DNA of 64,000 bases from Terrimonas sp. Lineage in GTDB: Bacteria; Bacteroidota; Bacteroidia; Chitinophagales; Chitinophagaceae. The notes beneath the pieces are model-generated. The model was not told where the DNA came from and searched no databases. It was given only the letters and a program-made list of their open reading frames with translations. Shown here piece after piece: positions 1 through 9,800 of the stretch (position 1 is its first letter; each line of letters opens with the position of its first letter). Made by a program: the position numbers and the translations under genes. Where the stretch lies: the NCBI RefSeq assembly GCF_003075435.1, contig NZ_QCZJ01000010.1:144354-208353 (forward strand), given 5' to 3'.

Positions 1-315
1 GATGAAAGTTTTTATATCCTGGAAGGTGAGCTAAAGGTTAGAATAGGAGATGCGGTAACTACATTAAAACCCGGTGAGGCAATTTTTGCCCCGAGAAACA
101 TACCGCATGCCTTTACGATTCTTTCAGGTAAAGTAAAAATGTTAAACCTTATTACGCCAGGCACACTCTGGAATTTCTTTAACGAATTCAGTGCGCCTGT
201 TACAGGTCAGCCGCATATTCCGGAAGAACAGGTTATGCCTGATAAAGAAGCTGTATCGCTAATGCTGCAAACCATCAAATCAATATATCATATCAATTTT
301 TTCGAAACAAAATAA
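1..315 (+). CDS. Cupin-domain protein, 3' part only
   Basis: The reading frame is open from base 1 and ends at TAA 313-315, so the 5' part lies outside the window. The 104 visible residues begin with a beta-strand pattern typical of a cupin barrel (FYILEGEL, then a LKPGEAIFAPRNIPHAF stretch with the conserved PG and the His of cupin motif 2). The C-terminal 45 residues are a helical tail. Cupins of this type are often annotated as quercetin 2,3-dioxygenase-like, but the metal-binding motif 1 is cut off, so no enzymatic role can be assigned. The next gene starts 10 bases downstream on the same strand and may be co-transcribed. Confidence 0.8.
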   Translation, partial: DESFYILEGELKVRIGDAVTTLKPGEAIFAPRNIPHAFTILSGKVKMLNLITPGTLWNFFNEFSAPVTGQPHIPEEQVMPDKEAVSLMLQTIKSIYHINFFETK

Positions 316-325
316 TATACAGAAA

Positions 326-928
326 ATGAAGATCATTAATTATTCTAAGCTCATCGTACTGGTATCGTTTATTGCATGCACCCAAAAAGACTCATCCGAA
401 CCTGTGCGGTATAAGGTTGATGAAAGCGCTTCAGTTATTGAATGGAAAGGAAGCGCTCCCACGCATTTTCATACCGGTGCATTTAAAGTGTCGGGCACAT
501 TGATTGCTGATAAAAAAGGAAAGATATCTGGTGGAGATTTTTCAATTCCTATTGCCAGTATCAGCAATTTTGACCTGCAGGGAGAGGAGCAGGTTGAATT
601 GCTGAAGCATTTGAAAAGCTCGGATTTCTTTGATCTGGTGTTATACCCGGAAGCCGCTTTTCATATTACAAAAGTGGAAGATTATAAAGATGAGTCTGCC
701 GCAAATATTATGATCACAGGTGAGTTTACGATGAAGGGGCAAACCCATCCTATCCGTTTTCCGGCAATTTTAAAAAATGAGCAACATGCCATTTCTGCTG
801 AAGGCTCTTTTATATTAAACAGAACAAAATGGGGTATGAGCAAGTATAATGACCCGCAGGAAGGGTTGTATATACTGCCTGGTATAGACATTAAGGTGAA
901 GATCAGTTGCAGCAAGCCCGGGGTGTAG
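326..928 (+). CDS. YceI-family lipoprotein
   Basis: A 200-residue protein with a lipoprotein signal (hydrophobic stretch ending in FIAC, so Cys18 is the probable lipidated residue). The remainder matches the YceI lipocalin-like fold: it opens with YKVDESASVIEWKGSAP, has the central FDLVLYPEAAFHITKV strand, the FTMKGQTHPIRFP turn and ends with a PGIDIKVKI strand. YceI proteins bind isoprenoid-type lipids in a beta-barrel cavity; in Bacteroidota they are common as periplasmic lipoproteins of unknown ligand. A hairpin terminator follows at 961-998. Family assignment is firm, ligand unknown. Confidence 0.9.
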   Translation: MKIINYSKLIVLVSFIACTQKDSSEPVRYKVDESASVIEWKGSAPTHFHTGAFKVSGTLIADKKGKISGGDFSIPIASISNFDLQGEEQVELLKHLKSSDFFDLVLYPEAAFHITKVEDYKDESAANIMITGEFTMKGQTHPIRFPAILKNEQHAISAEGSFILNRTKWGMSKYNDPQEGLYILPGIDIKVKISCSKPGV

Positions 929-960
929 AACCATGGGTTTCCATCAGGTATTCTCAATAA

Positions 961-998
961 AATAAGCTGGCTCATACTCCTGAGGCAGCTTATTTTTT
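961..998 (+). terminator. Rho-independent terminator
   Basis: A 9-bp inverted repeat (AATAAGCTG 961-969, CAGCTTATT 986-994) with a 16-nt loop is followed by a T run (993-998). It lies just downstream of the YceI gene and in the correct orientation to end that transcript. Confidence 0.75.
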
Positions 999-1042
999 GG
1001 GATTACATTTAAAATTGTTGAAGAGGTTGAATAGCTTTACCT

Positions 1043-1080
1043 CAAAGTTGCACAAAGGGTTGCACAAAGCAACACAAAAG
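1043..1080. repeat. CACAAAG-rich degenerate repeat
   Basis: Short imperfect tandem units (CAAAGTTG, CACAAAGGGTTG, CACAAAGCAA, CACAAAAG) with a period of roughly 10-12 bases. Similar sequence occurs at 36732-36780 (reverse orientation) and at 53589-53660, always intergenic. Confidence 0.5.
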
Positions 1081-1137
1081 CGAAACAGCGATAATATAAT
1101 TCAGCGCTTTATGTATACCGATGTCTCATGCTAAAAG

Positions 1138-1677
1138 TTATATACAATACCTGCTTAATAATTTCTTCTCCAATCCGTTCATCCTGGCTATGCTGTTGAG
1201 TAATCCAAAGAGTGGTGTAAATAATGCGCCGGCGCCGGCTGCATGCATGTCGCTCATTGTTGAAATAACTGCTAATGTTTGCAGGCTTTTGGGCACGCCC
1301 TTTTTATTGGTTGCCCCGTCTTCTGCCAGTCCGTACAATATCCGCAATGCGTTTTCAAACCCGGTTGATCCGGGTAAAATAACTGTAGTAAAAATAACAG
1401 GTGCGTTTGACTCGTTGGAAAAGCGATGGGTGACTTCTTTTTCAACGGTAAATTTTTGACCGGATGAAAGCGTAAACCTGCTTTTTTTTGTAGTAAGTGT
1501 AAGCGTACCTTCCATCACAGCAAAAGTTTCTGAAAAGTTTTTGTGATAATGCATCGGCGTTCCTCCGCCTGGCATAAGCTTTACAAGGAGTGAGGTAATG
1601 CGCCCACCAGTTTCCTCCGCAGTTTGCGTAAAAGTTACCTGGTCTTTAATAACCGGGTTAATGATTGTTTTTTTCAT
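1138..1677 (-). CDS. Cupin-domain protein
   Basis: A 179-residue protein with a single cupin barrel. Motif 1 is visible as G-G-G-T-P-x-H43-x-H45 with Glu50, and motif 2 carries His84 (EVTHRFSN), so all four expected metal ligands are present. A hydrophobic helical tail (about residues 150-179) follows the barrel. No signal peptide. Proteins with this build are annotated as cupin or quercetin-dioxygenase-like; substrate cannot be inferred. It stands alone on the minus strand, convergent with the YceI gene. No partner genes suggest a pathway. Confidence 0.85.
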   Translation of the reverse strand: MKKTIINPVIKDQVTFTQTAEETGGRITSLLVKLMPGGGTPMHYHKNFSETFAVMEGTLTLTTKKSRFTLSSGQKFTVEKEVTHRFSNESNAPVIFTTVILPGSTGFENALRILYGLAEDGATNKKGVPKSLQTLAVISTMSDMHAAGAGALFTPLFGLLNSIARMNGLEKKLLSRYCI

Positions 1678-1863
1678 GCCCTAAATTATTGTAGTAAAGG
1701 AGCTGTTGAAAAAATGATCGACGTAAGTGAAATGATATATACAGACAGCCGAAACTGTAGACAGGTGGATGCTATTAATTAATAGTAAGTGTAAAAAAAA
1801 TAGTTTGCAGATTTTTAGTATGCATTATTACATCCCGCTTATACCTGTTGCTGTAATACTTTG

Positions 1864-2337
1864 TTAATCGGCAAGCGCATATTCCATTACGGTAATATTC
1901 CTCTTGTTTATTGTTAGCCTGTCAGTCACTGTCCACCCCAGGCGTTGATAAAGCGGCTCTGCTGTATCTGTAAACAAATTCATTTTTTCTATACCGGAAA
2001 TTTTTGCATGATGGAGTATATGGTTACAAATGACAGCGCCATATCCCATACGTCTTTTTTCAGGTACAGTATAAACCAATGCCAGCCACTTTTTGTGGAT
2101 AGCAAGTTCAGGTACTTTATCAAGTAATCCAACATGATTATAAACGCCGCCGGTGGCAATGGGTTTTCCGTCAAGCGTCATCAATACCTGGAACTGATCC
2201 TTGTCTGCGGTTATGGCTTTAAGTCTTTCTATTGTTGTGTTCACCGGGATATTCCATTCGGAAAAATACCAGTCTGCAATCAACATAAAGATATCCGGGT
2301 CGTAAGATTTTACAATTTTAAAATTGATATTGTTCAT
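1864..2337 (-). CDS. GNAT-family N-acetyltransferase
   Basis: A 157-residue protein with the GNAT fold: a beta-strand carrying LALVYTVPEKR is followed by the acetyl-CoA pyrophosphate-binding loop RRMGYGAV (matching the R/Q-x-x-G-x-G/A motif) and the helix ICNHILHHA; the C-terminal MNLFTDTAEPLYQRLGW strand-helix is the usual motif B. It presumably transfers an acetyl group from acetyl-CoA to an amine, but the acceptor is unknown. Single gene, no operon partners. Confidence 0.85.
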   Translation of the reverse strand: MNNINFKIVKSYDPDIFMLIADWYFSEWNIPVNTTIERLKAITADKDQFQVLMTLDGKPIATGGVYNHVGLLDKVPELAIHKKWLALVYTVPEKRRMGYGAVICNHILHHAKISGIEKMNLFTDTAEPLYQRLGWTVTDRLTINKRNITVMEYALAD

Positions 2338-2429
2338 TTATTGTTTTATACTTTGTTGCTGAAAACATTACTGCGCGGGAGCAGCAGTGTTAATAGACAT
2401 GATTGAGCAGATCTCCGTTGCTTCGTGTA

Positions 2430-4079
2430 TTATAAACCGGTTATTTTGGTTGACCTGAACATGAATGTATTGTTGCTGAGCCGCAGCGGTTTGCCACTGG
2501 ACGTGGTCACATTTTTTAAGATCACTTCCTTGGTTACAACATAAGGAAATTGTTCTTTGTAGGTGTTGTCGTTCATCTTTGGGTTGAAATCAGAGAAGAT
2601 AGCAGGTCCATCATAATTGGTGGGATGATTGCTGTCGTCTATTTTTATATTTTCAATAGTGATGCGTTCCGGCATATAACAGGTGTATCCAAAATTATGC
2701 AAACCGGAGTACGATCCGGTAATAAGTGATGCGCTGACCGGTTTTCCGGCTTCGGGTATAAAAATGCAATTGCGTATAATAAACTCTCCCTGCCAGGTGC
2801 TGCCATAATCGTTGCGGAGATTAACAATACTTCTTCCATAAATAGTGCAGTTCTCAACAGTTAAAGTGCCGCTACCTATAGCGTTGATGCCCATATGCCC
2901 GAGTACCGAGTTGCGGATAGTAGCATTGGCAACGCCTTTGTGCGCATCGAACCTTGAGAAAGTGCAGCCATCATACAAAATATTCTTGCAGTAATTAGAG
3001 CCCATAATACCCCAATACCTGTTGTCCTTGATATCATTTGTCTGGCTGCAATTCAGGAAAGATATATTTAGCGCACGGGTTACTGAAATATCATAAGTGC
3101 CCATAGAAACAGGCTCCCCTGCGGAGCCAATGGTGCGGTATGTTTTATGCCCGGTTAGCATGGTGTTTTTAACCGTTACGTAAGCACAGTTGCTGATGTT
3201 GATGAAACCACCATAAGGCGCTCCATGATCTTCCTCCCCGGTAATGTGGTGCTCAAGTCCATCTATTACAACATTTGATCGCTGAATGGCAATGTTTCGG
3301 GCATAATAGGTATACTTTGATTGAGCTTTATTGGCAATGGTAGTAAAATGCCCGCCGGTGATATTCAGTGTCTTTTCATCAACAGGAAGCGCGGTAATAT
3401 CCGTGATACTGTCAAAGTTCCAGATAATAGGTGCGTTCATATCCACGTTGCCGTTTTTATCGGTAATAAAAATATCTGTTTGCGGAGATCCATTATCCTG
3501 GTTCGGGCCAAAGCGGATATATTGCTTTACCCCGGCGTTGGTTACTGTGACCAGGCAGGGGTAGGGCAGGGAGATATCTATCTTGCTTTGATTGCTTTTA
3601 AGCGATAATATTCCTCCTGGCTTAAATGGCAGCAGTTTAGAGCTTACCTGAAAAACAGGCGCATTACGGTCCTGCACTTCGCTGTCATCAATAATAAAAT
3701 TTGCTGTGTCAAAATCTGTGTCGGTTTGTACAATGGCTGTACGTTTCTTCCCACTGATGTAGTAAGTGGCTTTTTTATCTGCTTTTACCAAAAGCCCGTA
3801 TTGATTGGCGAATGCATGAGCGGCGGCAATGGCATCCATGTCATCATTTTTGCCATCTCCCTTTGCGCCAAAGTCACTGTAGCGCACCAGGCCTGCAGCT
3901 TTAAATTTTTGAACATCTTTTGGCGATACATTCACCTGCAATGCTCCGTTTTCATTACTATGTATTCCGGTTTTTTTATGCAGAGATGTTATGATTGTTT
4001 TTCCTGCTATACTTTCAGTTTGAGATAGCGCTGCACGTACAAAACAGAGCGAAAAGAATAAGAAGATGTATTTAATCAT
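2430..4079 (-). CDS. Secreted right-handed beta-helix protein (pectate-lyase-3-like)
   Basis: I choose the start at 4079 because it places a clean signal peptide (MIKYIFLFFSLCFVRAALSQ) at the N-terminus; an in-frame ATG at 4094 would add five residues. The mature protein begins with the VRYSDFGAKGDGKNDDMDAI pattern that opens the pectate lyase superfamily (PF12708-type) beta-helix, followed by many short strand repeats rich in N, T and V (for example NIAIQRSNVVIDGLEHHITG, ITIENIKIDDSNH). Such proteins cleave or bind acidic or pyranosidic polysaccharides in the periplasm or outside the cell. No catalytic residues can be assigned with confidence. The serine hydrolase gene lies upstream on the same strand with 191 bases between them. 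Confidence 0.8.
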   Translation of the reverse strand: MIKYIFLFFSLCFVRAALSQTESIAGKTIITSLHKKTGIHSNENGALQVNVSPKDVQKFKAAGLVRYSDFGAKGDGKNDDMDAIAAAHAFANQYGLLVKADKKATYYISGKKRTAIVQTDTDFDTANFIIDDSEVQDRNAPVFQVSSKLLPFKPGGILSLKSNQSKIDISLPYPCLVTVTNAGVKQYIRFGPNQDNGSPQTDIFITDKNGNVDMNAPIIWNFDSITDITALPVDEKTLNITGGHFTTIANKAQSKYTYYARNIAIQRSNVVIDGLEHHITGEEDHGAPYGGFINISNCAYVTVKNTMLTGHKTYRTIGSAGEPVSMGTYDISVTRALNISFLNCSQTNDIKDNRYWGIMGSNYCKNILYDGCTFSRFDAHKGVANATIRNSVLGHMGINAIGSGTLTVENCTIYGRSIVNLRNDYGSTWQGEFIIRNCIFIPEAGKPVSASLITGSYSGLHNFGYTCYMPERITIENIKIDDSNHPTNYDGPAIFSDFNPKMNDNTYKEQFPYVVTKEVILKNVTTSSGKPLRLSNNTFMFRSTKITGL

Positions 4080-4270
4080 TATTAAAGTTAACAATTCCGG
4101 AAAGATTGTTCAGAGTGCAATTCAGGTTTTCGCGCTGAAAGTGGGCGGTGGGACATCGCCTGTGGTGGAGGGGGCGCTCACGGCGTACGAAGCCGATGAC
4201 TATTGTGTCTTTATCAATCAGTGAAGATATGAGATGCCCAAAGCTCACCGTTAAAGTACTAATCATTGAT

Positions 4271-5341
4271 TTACTCAATAACGGCATTTATTTTTTCCCA
4301 AAGTTGATTATCGAATCCTGAAACAGCGAAATCAGGATTGTCAGGATTTGAAGCATCCCCCATACGTATAACAACCATTTTTTTACCGGGAATAACATAA
4401 ATGCGCTGGTCATTAGCTCCCATGGCTGCATACATGTCGGCAGGTGCATTGGGCACTAAATATCCCGGAAAAACAGTTTGTGCTCCCGGTACCATAAATT
4501 TTTCCCTGCCGTTAAGCCACCAGAAATATCCATAAGATGGATTGATGTTTTGTGAAGTGTTGACACTCTCTGTAAAGTAGGCTTCATTGACTATCTGTTC
4601 ATTGTTCCATTTGCCTTTATTGAGTGCAAGCAGCCCAAACCTTGCCATACTCCTTGTTGTACTATGGTAGATGGTAAATATGGTTCCATGGTTCCAGTAA
4701 CCGTCCATACCTGTTTTATTCCTGATCTTTTCATTGAAATAGGTATCAAATTCCTGGTTGCCGGCTGCTGCCACAACATCAATTAATTTTTGAAAAACAT
4801 TACCATAAGCCCATCGGGTACCTGCATCTGCTACATAAGTTAAATTAGATTTTATTACCCATTGTTTGCTGTCGTCTATGCCGGAAGTCATGGTTAGTAA
4901 ATGCCGGAGTGTGATCAGGCTTTCCTTATCAGAAGGCATATTTGTCCATCCCGCGCCAAGATAGTCAGATGCTTTATCACTGATTGTAAGCAGGTTTTCC
5001 TGTTGTGCTATTCCTGCAGTTGCAGATACCAGGGTTTTTCCGGCACTGTTCCATTCCCAGTCAGCAGCAGATGAATGCCCATTGAAATATTCCTCCATAG
5101 CAATCCTGCCGTTCACAAGTATCATAAATGATTTTGTGTGTTTGTCAGTAAGAAATTTTTTTAAGGGTTCAATTGCGTCCTGGTTCCAGCCCAGTGCAGT
5201 AACAGGCGTTTTTTCCCACCCGGTGCCTGAGTTTGCAGGAAAATACATTGCTGTTTCCTGGTCATCAGGAGGAGTGACAGTATCTTTATTACAACCGGTT
5301 ATCGATATAAGCAATAATACCGGCAGGATTATTTTTCTCAT
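4271..5341 (-). CDS. Serine hydrolase lipoprotein, beta-lactamase/class C fold
   Basis: Start placed at 5341 so that the protein begins with a lipoprotein signal (MRKIILPVLLLISITGC, lipidated Cys17); an in-frame ATG at 5380 would add 13 residues. The penicillin-binding fold is shown by S99-A-G-K102 (SxxK nucleophile motif) and Y179-G-N181 (YxN motif), with the MTSGIDDS segment typical of the family. Proteins of this type include D-aminopeptidases, esterases and beta-lactamase homologues; the true substrate is unknown. It is anchored to the periplasmic side of a membrane. The C-terminal segment DASNPDNPDFAVSGFD resembles a repeat-encoded sequence seen elsewhere in the window but fits the family. 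Confidence 0.88.
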   Translation of the reverse strand: MRKIILPVLLLISITGCNKDTVTPPDDQETAMYFPANSGTGWEKTPVTALGWNQDAIEPLKKFLTDKHTKSFMILVNGRIAMEEYFNGHSSAADWEWNSAGKTLVSATAGIAQQENLLTISDKASDYLGAGWTNMPSDKESLITLRHLLTMTSGIDDSKQWVIKSNLTYVADAGTRWAYGNVFQKLIDVVAAAGNQEFDTYFNEKIRNKTGMDGYWNHGTIFTIYHSTTRSMARFGLLALNKGKWNNEQIVNEAYFTESVNTSQNINPSYGYFWWLNGREKFMVPGAQTVFPGYLVPNAPADMYAAMGANDQRIYVIPGKKMVVIRMGDASNPDNPDFAVSGFDNQLWEKINAVIE

Positions 5342-5619
5342 AACACATTCAATTAAAATCTTGGACTTTGTATTCTTCAAAAAGTTAAATACGGGCTAGT
5401 GATTTATTTTGAAACGATTTTTTGTTAAGTTTCAGTGTGCTGCAGCAATAAATATGCTTCATTACAGGCAGTAATGCCGGTAATCAAATTATCAGCAGTC
5501 GCAGTATCTATCCGGAAATATTGTCTCTCTGAAAAAATAATTATTTTAGCAACCTTGTTGCTCTGTGAGATCCCCGTCTTAATGGATGTTTATTTTAATT
5601 TTAAAGACTGGTTTATTGT

Positions 5620-6018
5620 ATGCGTATAATCACGGCATTTTTTTTATTATTCCTTATAGGTTCATGGGCTGCCTGTTCGCACACAGGTAAAAAAGAAACA
5701 ACCCTGCACGGCACATGGCAATCGCTATGGCAAAAGGATATGACGCTGCAATTGGAGCTTGACGATGGTAAACAATTTAAGGTAACACTAAACCGGACCG
5801 GCCAAACGCATACCAATATCGGCTGGTACGATACAGAAGGTAACACCTTTTTTATTAAAGATTCTATAAACTATCCTTTACCGGTATGCAATATTGCAGA
5901 TACCGGTAAATATAACTTCAGCATCATTAAGGATACGCTTCACTTTAAAGTGATTGAAGATAAATGTGAGCGACGCAGCGCAGCGCTGCAACTGGAAAGA
6001 TTTGTGCGGATTAAATAA
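5620..6018 (+). CDS. Small lipoprotein of unknown function
   Basis: A 132-residue protein with a lipoprotein signal peptide (lipobox WAAC, Cys19). The rest is mostly beta-strand (GTWQSLWQKDMTLQLELDDG, FKVTLNRTG, NTFFIKDSINYPLP) ending in a conserved-looking CERRSAALQLERF segment, a pattern that resembles small lipocalin-like domains; two further Cys could form a disulfide. I do not recognise the family. It is convergent with the LytTR gene, with 13 bases between the stop codons. Confidence 0.7.
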   Translation: MRIITAFFLLFLIGSWAACSHTGKKETTLHGTWQSLWQKDMTLQLELDDGKQFKVTLNRTGQTHTNIGWYDTEGNTFFIKDSINYPLPVCNIADTGKYNFSIIKDTLHFKVIEDKCERRSAALQLERFVRIK

Positions 6019-6031
6019 AGTGCTGTACGCA

Positions 6032-6799
6032 TCAGCGGTTAAACCATTTTTTAAAGGCAGGCGCTTTATCCCTGCTGATATCAATTTCGGCTTGCAGCGG
6101 GGCCCTGAGTTTCAGCGTCAGCTTCTGGTTTTCATGCAGCTTTACGCTGGCAATGGCATTTATGTTTACAATATACTGCCGGTTGGCGCGGTAAAACCTG
6201 TTAGGATCCAGCAATTCCTCAATTTCTTCCAGCGAGGTGAATTCAAGAATATACTGATCACCTGAAAACGTATGAAGATAATGCAATGCCTCTTTTGAAA
6301 AGCAGGCAATATCTGTGGTGTTCACCGGTATCCATTGTTGCCGTACATGCACAATAAATTTTTCTTTGTACAAAGATTTTACATTGCCGGAAGCAAAGGA
6401 CTTCATCAGGCGAAGCAGGTCAGCTGCAGCAGGCGCAGGCTTATCCTGCATCTGCCTGCTTTTATCTATTGCTCTTTTAAGCTCAGCTACATCAATAGGC
6501 TTCAGTAAATAATCAATGCCATTTACCTTAAAGGCATTGATGGCATATTCATTGTAGGCGGTGGTAAAAATAACCGGGCATTTTAATGTAAAATCATCAA
6601 ACAGGCTGAAGCTGATGCCGTCTCCTAACTGAATATCCATAAAAAGCAGGTCGGGTTCAGCGTTTTCCATAAACCATCTCCTGGCTGTTTTCAAACTTGG
6701 CAACACGGTTTCCACTTTTATATCAGGAGCGATGGAAGAAATTTTACGTTCCAGTTCTTTTGCCACCAGCAATTCATCTTCAATAATAACGGCATTCAT
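6032..6799 (-). CDS. LytTR-family response regulator
   Basis: A 255-residue two-domain regulator. The N-terminal receiver domain has the acidic pocket E7-D8, the phospho-acceptor D55 in FMDIQLGDG, and the conserved Lys in YLLKPID. The C-terminal about 100 residues form a LytTR DNA-binding domain (FIVHVRQQWIPVNTTDIACF, then EEIEELLDPNRFYRANRQYIVN). It is the cognate partner of the sensor kinase, whose stop codon is 10 bases upstream of this start. Helically phased ACGGTT repeats upstream of the kinase (9948-10056) are candidate binding sites. Confidence 0.95.
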   Translation of the reverse strand: MNAVIIEDELLVAKELERKISSIAPDIKVETVLPSLKTARRWFMENAEPDLLFMDIQLGDGISFSLFDDFTLKCPVIFTTAYNEYAINAFKVNGIDYLLKPIDVAELKRAIDKSRQMQDKPAPAAADLLRLMKSFASGNVKSLYKEKFIVHVRQQWIPVNTTDIACFSKEALHYLHTFSGDQYILEFTSLEEIEELLDPNRFYRANRQYIVNINAIASVKLHENQKLTLKLRAPLQAEIDISRDKAPAFKKWFNR

Positions 6800-6809
6800 A
6801 TGTATTGTT

Positions 6810-9800
6810 TTATAATAACGGGATACTGACCCAAAAGTGCTCAGCTGTTTCTTTCACCACAATCTCTTTTTCGGAAAGATAATTATAGAGTGATGAAAGA
6901 TTGGCAAGCCCCTGCCCGTTGCTTGTTTCAACAAAAGTTTTTTTATTAAGATTATTTTTAACTACCAGTTGATTGGTTTCATTTACGTAAATATCTATTA
7001 CCAGGGGTTCTTCGCCGGTAACAATATTATGCTTGATAGCGTTTTCCAGTAGGTTCTGTAATGTTACAGGTGCTATCTTATTGTAATGAAATGCTTCTTC
7101 TACTTTAATATTAACCTGCAGCGCATCACCAAACCTGGTTTTCTGTAGTTTGATATAGGTTTCTGAAAAACGGATTTCATTTAAAAGAGATACCAGTTCT
7201 TTATTCCGGTTATTAAGTATATACCGGTATATCCTGCTTAGTCCATCCAAAAATTCCTCTGCAAGCTCCTGGTCAGACCGTATGAGGCTGCCAAGCGATG
7301 TAAGTGAATTAAACAGGAAATGAGGATTAAGCTGCTGCTTGAGGCTTTCGTACATGATCATTGCCTTTTCTTTTTCAAGCTTGCCTGCCCGGCTATTTAA
7401 CTCATATACCCTCCGCTGATTGCGAAGCCTTAGCTTGTAAATAAAATACATTACAGCAAATGCAGCAACAGCTACCATTAACCAGAACCACCACATGGTA
7501 TAAAAATACCCGGATATATAAATCGGTACCGCTATCGCTTCGCTGTCGAGCTTGTGCGTGTTGCCTACTGCGCGAACTTTAAAAATATAATTGCCCGCTT
7601 TAAGATTACTGTAGCCTGCATAACGGTTATAGGTTGTTGTCCATCCGGTATCAATTCCTTCAAGCATATAGGCATATTGCTGCTTTGATGTACGGTTGAA
7701 ATCTATGCTGGCAAACTCGAATGCAAACATTTTTTCAGACGGATCCAGCACCACTTTTCCATTCCTGGCAAGTTCATTGCCATAGTAACGCTGACGGCCA
7801 TTTACATTAAAAGAAGTGACCAGTATCGGCGCTGTTTCCCTGAGTTGAGAAAGGTAGGCAGGGCTGAAGGTATAATACCCCTTAATAGTGCCTACTGCCA
7901 TCTGACCATCATACAGTGTTTGTATTTTGGAGCTTATTTCAGGATTTTCCAAACCATCACTATACCCGTAATTAGCAATTACACCTGTACACGGATTAAG
8001 CCTGCAAAGCGATAGTTGCGTAACGCACCATATATTCCCGTCTTCTGCTTTTGCAACCCCTTTTACAAAATCTGAGCTAATACCGTTTTCAGATGTGAAT
8101 ACCTGTTTAAATACCGCGTTACCCTCACGTACCTGGTATTGTAATAAACCTGCATCAGTGCCTACCCATAGTGAGAGGCTATCATCTGTAACAATATCAA
8201 ATACAGTATTTGCATTTATATCTTCTTTGGGGAAATAGGTGGCGTATGTTTGTACGATCCCGGATGTAATGTTTAACTTTCCTAAAAAGCCATTTCCACC
8301 GCCTATCCATAATGTACCATCTTTACTACTGTGCAACGCACTGATATAACGGGTAGGGATATACTCCATTCCCTGCTTATCGGACGTATAATGATGCGTA
8401 AACCTGTTGTCTTTTTTATTATAAGCAAATAACCCGTTTCTGAGGCTGGCAATCCATAACACGCCTGATATGTCTTCCTGTATACGGATAAAATAATTTC
8501 CCTTTTTCTCCACAGAAGATGGTGAACTTATTTTTCTTAGCTTCATGGCAGTGGTATCAAGCTGGTATATATAATCCCTGGTCAACACCCATATTATTCC
8601 TTCACTGTCCTGTATAATGTCAGTTACAAGCAAAAAATTTTCTTCTCCCGGTAATGTTTCAAAAGCAAGTGTATACTGTTTACCGTTATGCTTGTTTTTG
8701 ATGTGTAATCCGTCGCTGTAAGAAGTACCCAGCATAAGAAAGTGATCATTTTCAAAAGCAACATTTACCCGGTGATAACCTCCATTCATGCTTACATTGG
8801 TGTTTAGAGCATGAAAGGAGAATTTTTTTGAAGTCCGCCATATTTTGATCAATCCCCTGTCACTGGCGATCCAGATATTATCTGCCTTGTCCTGGTAAAC
8901 GGATTTATAATCGCCTGTTTTTATTAGGTCGTCATTACCTGCAAAAGAAAAGCTGCCGGTATTTTTATTGAAATAACCCAGTCCCTTATCGTTAGATATA
9001 AAAAGGATGGAATCTCCTGGTAATAGCCGGATATCAATTATAATATTTGTTGTGGGAGAATAATAGTCGTATGGAAAATGCTTCCACTCATTTTTGACCA
9101 TATCATAACAGGCCATTCCTCCAGCCCAGGCACCAAGCCAGAGTTTATCTCCCTGTCTTGCTATACATAAAAACAAGTCGCGGTTTTCTGCACTTTCTCT
9201 TAAAGGTGTTTCCCGCAGTTGTTTCATGCTGTTTGTTGCCGGCTGAAAATAATACAGTCCGGCAGCAGTTGCCAGCCACAAAGCTCCTGATGGATCTTCA
9301 TAAGCGCCAAACACTGTGTTGTATGCTTTAACGGCATCTGCGGTAAAAGCTATGCCTTTTTCATCTGCCAGGTTGTACCGTGTATATTCACCGGTGTGCT
9401 TATCCAGCTTAAACATTCCCTGCCGGGCTACCCCTATCCATACTTCATTTTTCCGGTTAATAAAAAGCATGGTTACTTCGCCGGACTTTATGTGATCGCT
9501 TTTTGTATATGTTTTTAACGGATAGTGCCTGAACTTGCCGGTAGTAATATTATAGCAGCTCACACCTCCAGATAAATAACCTATCCAGATATCACCCACC
9601 TGGTCTTCTGCCAGTTTGGTAATAAAATTTGATCTTATAGTGCTGCTATCAGTGCTGCTTTTTCTGAAGGTATTGAATGTGTAACCGTCATAATAGTTCA
9701 ACCCATCCGGTGTTCCTGCCCACAGTACGCCTCTGCTGTCCTGCAGAACGCAACGCACTATATTACTGCTCAGCCCATCCGCTTCAGTATAAGCGGATAC

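Noticed and set aside
4330..4350. AATCAGGATTGTCAGGATTTG in the serine hydrolase gene, reminiscent of the CTGAATCAG repeat
   Set aside because: It encodes NPDNPDFAVSG, which fits the end of the beta-lactamase fold, and the diagnostic GTCTGAATCAG terminus is absent.
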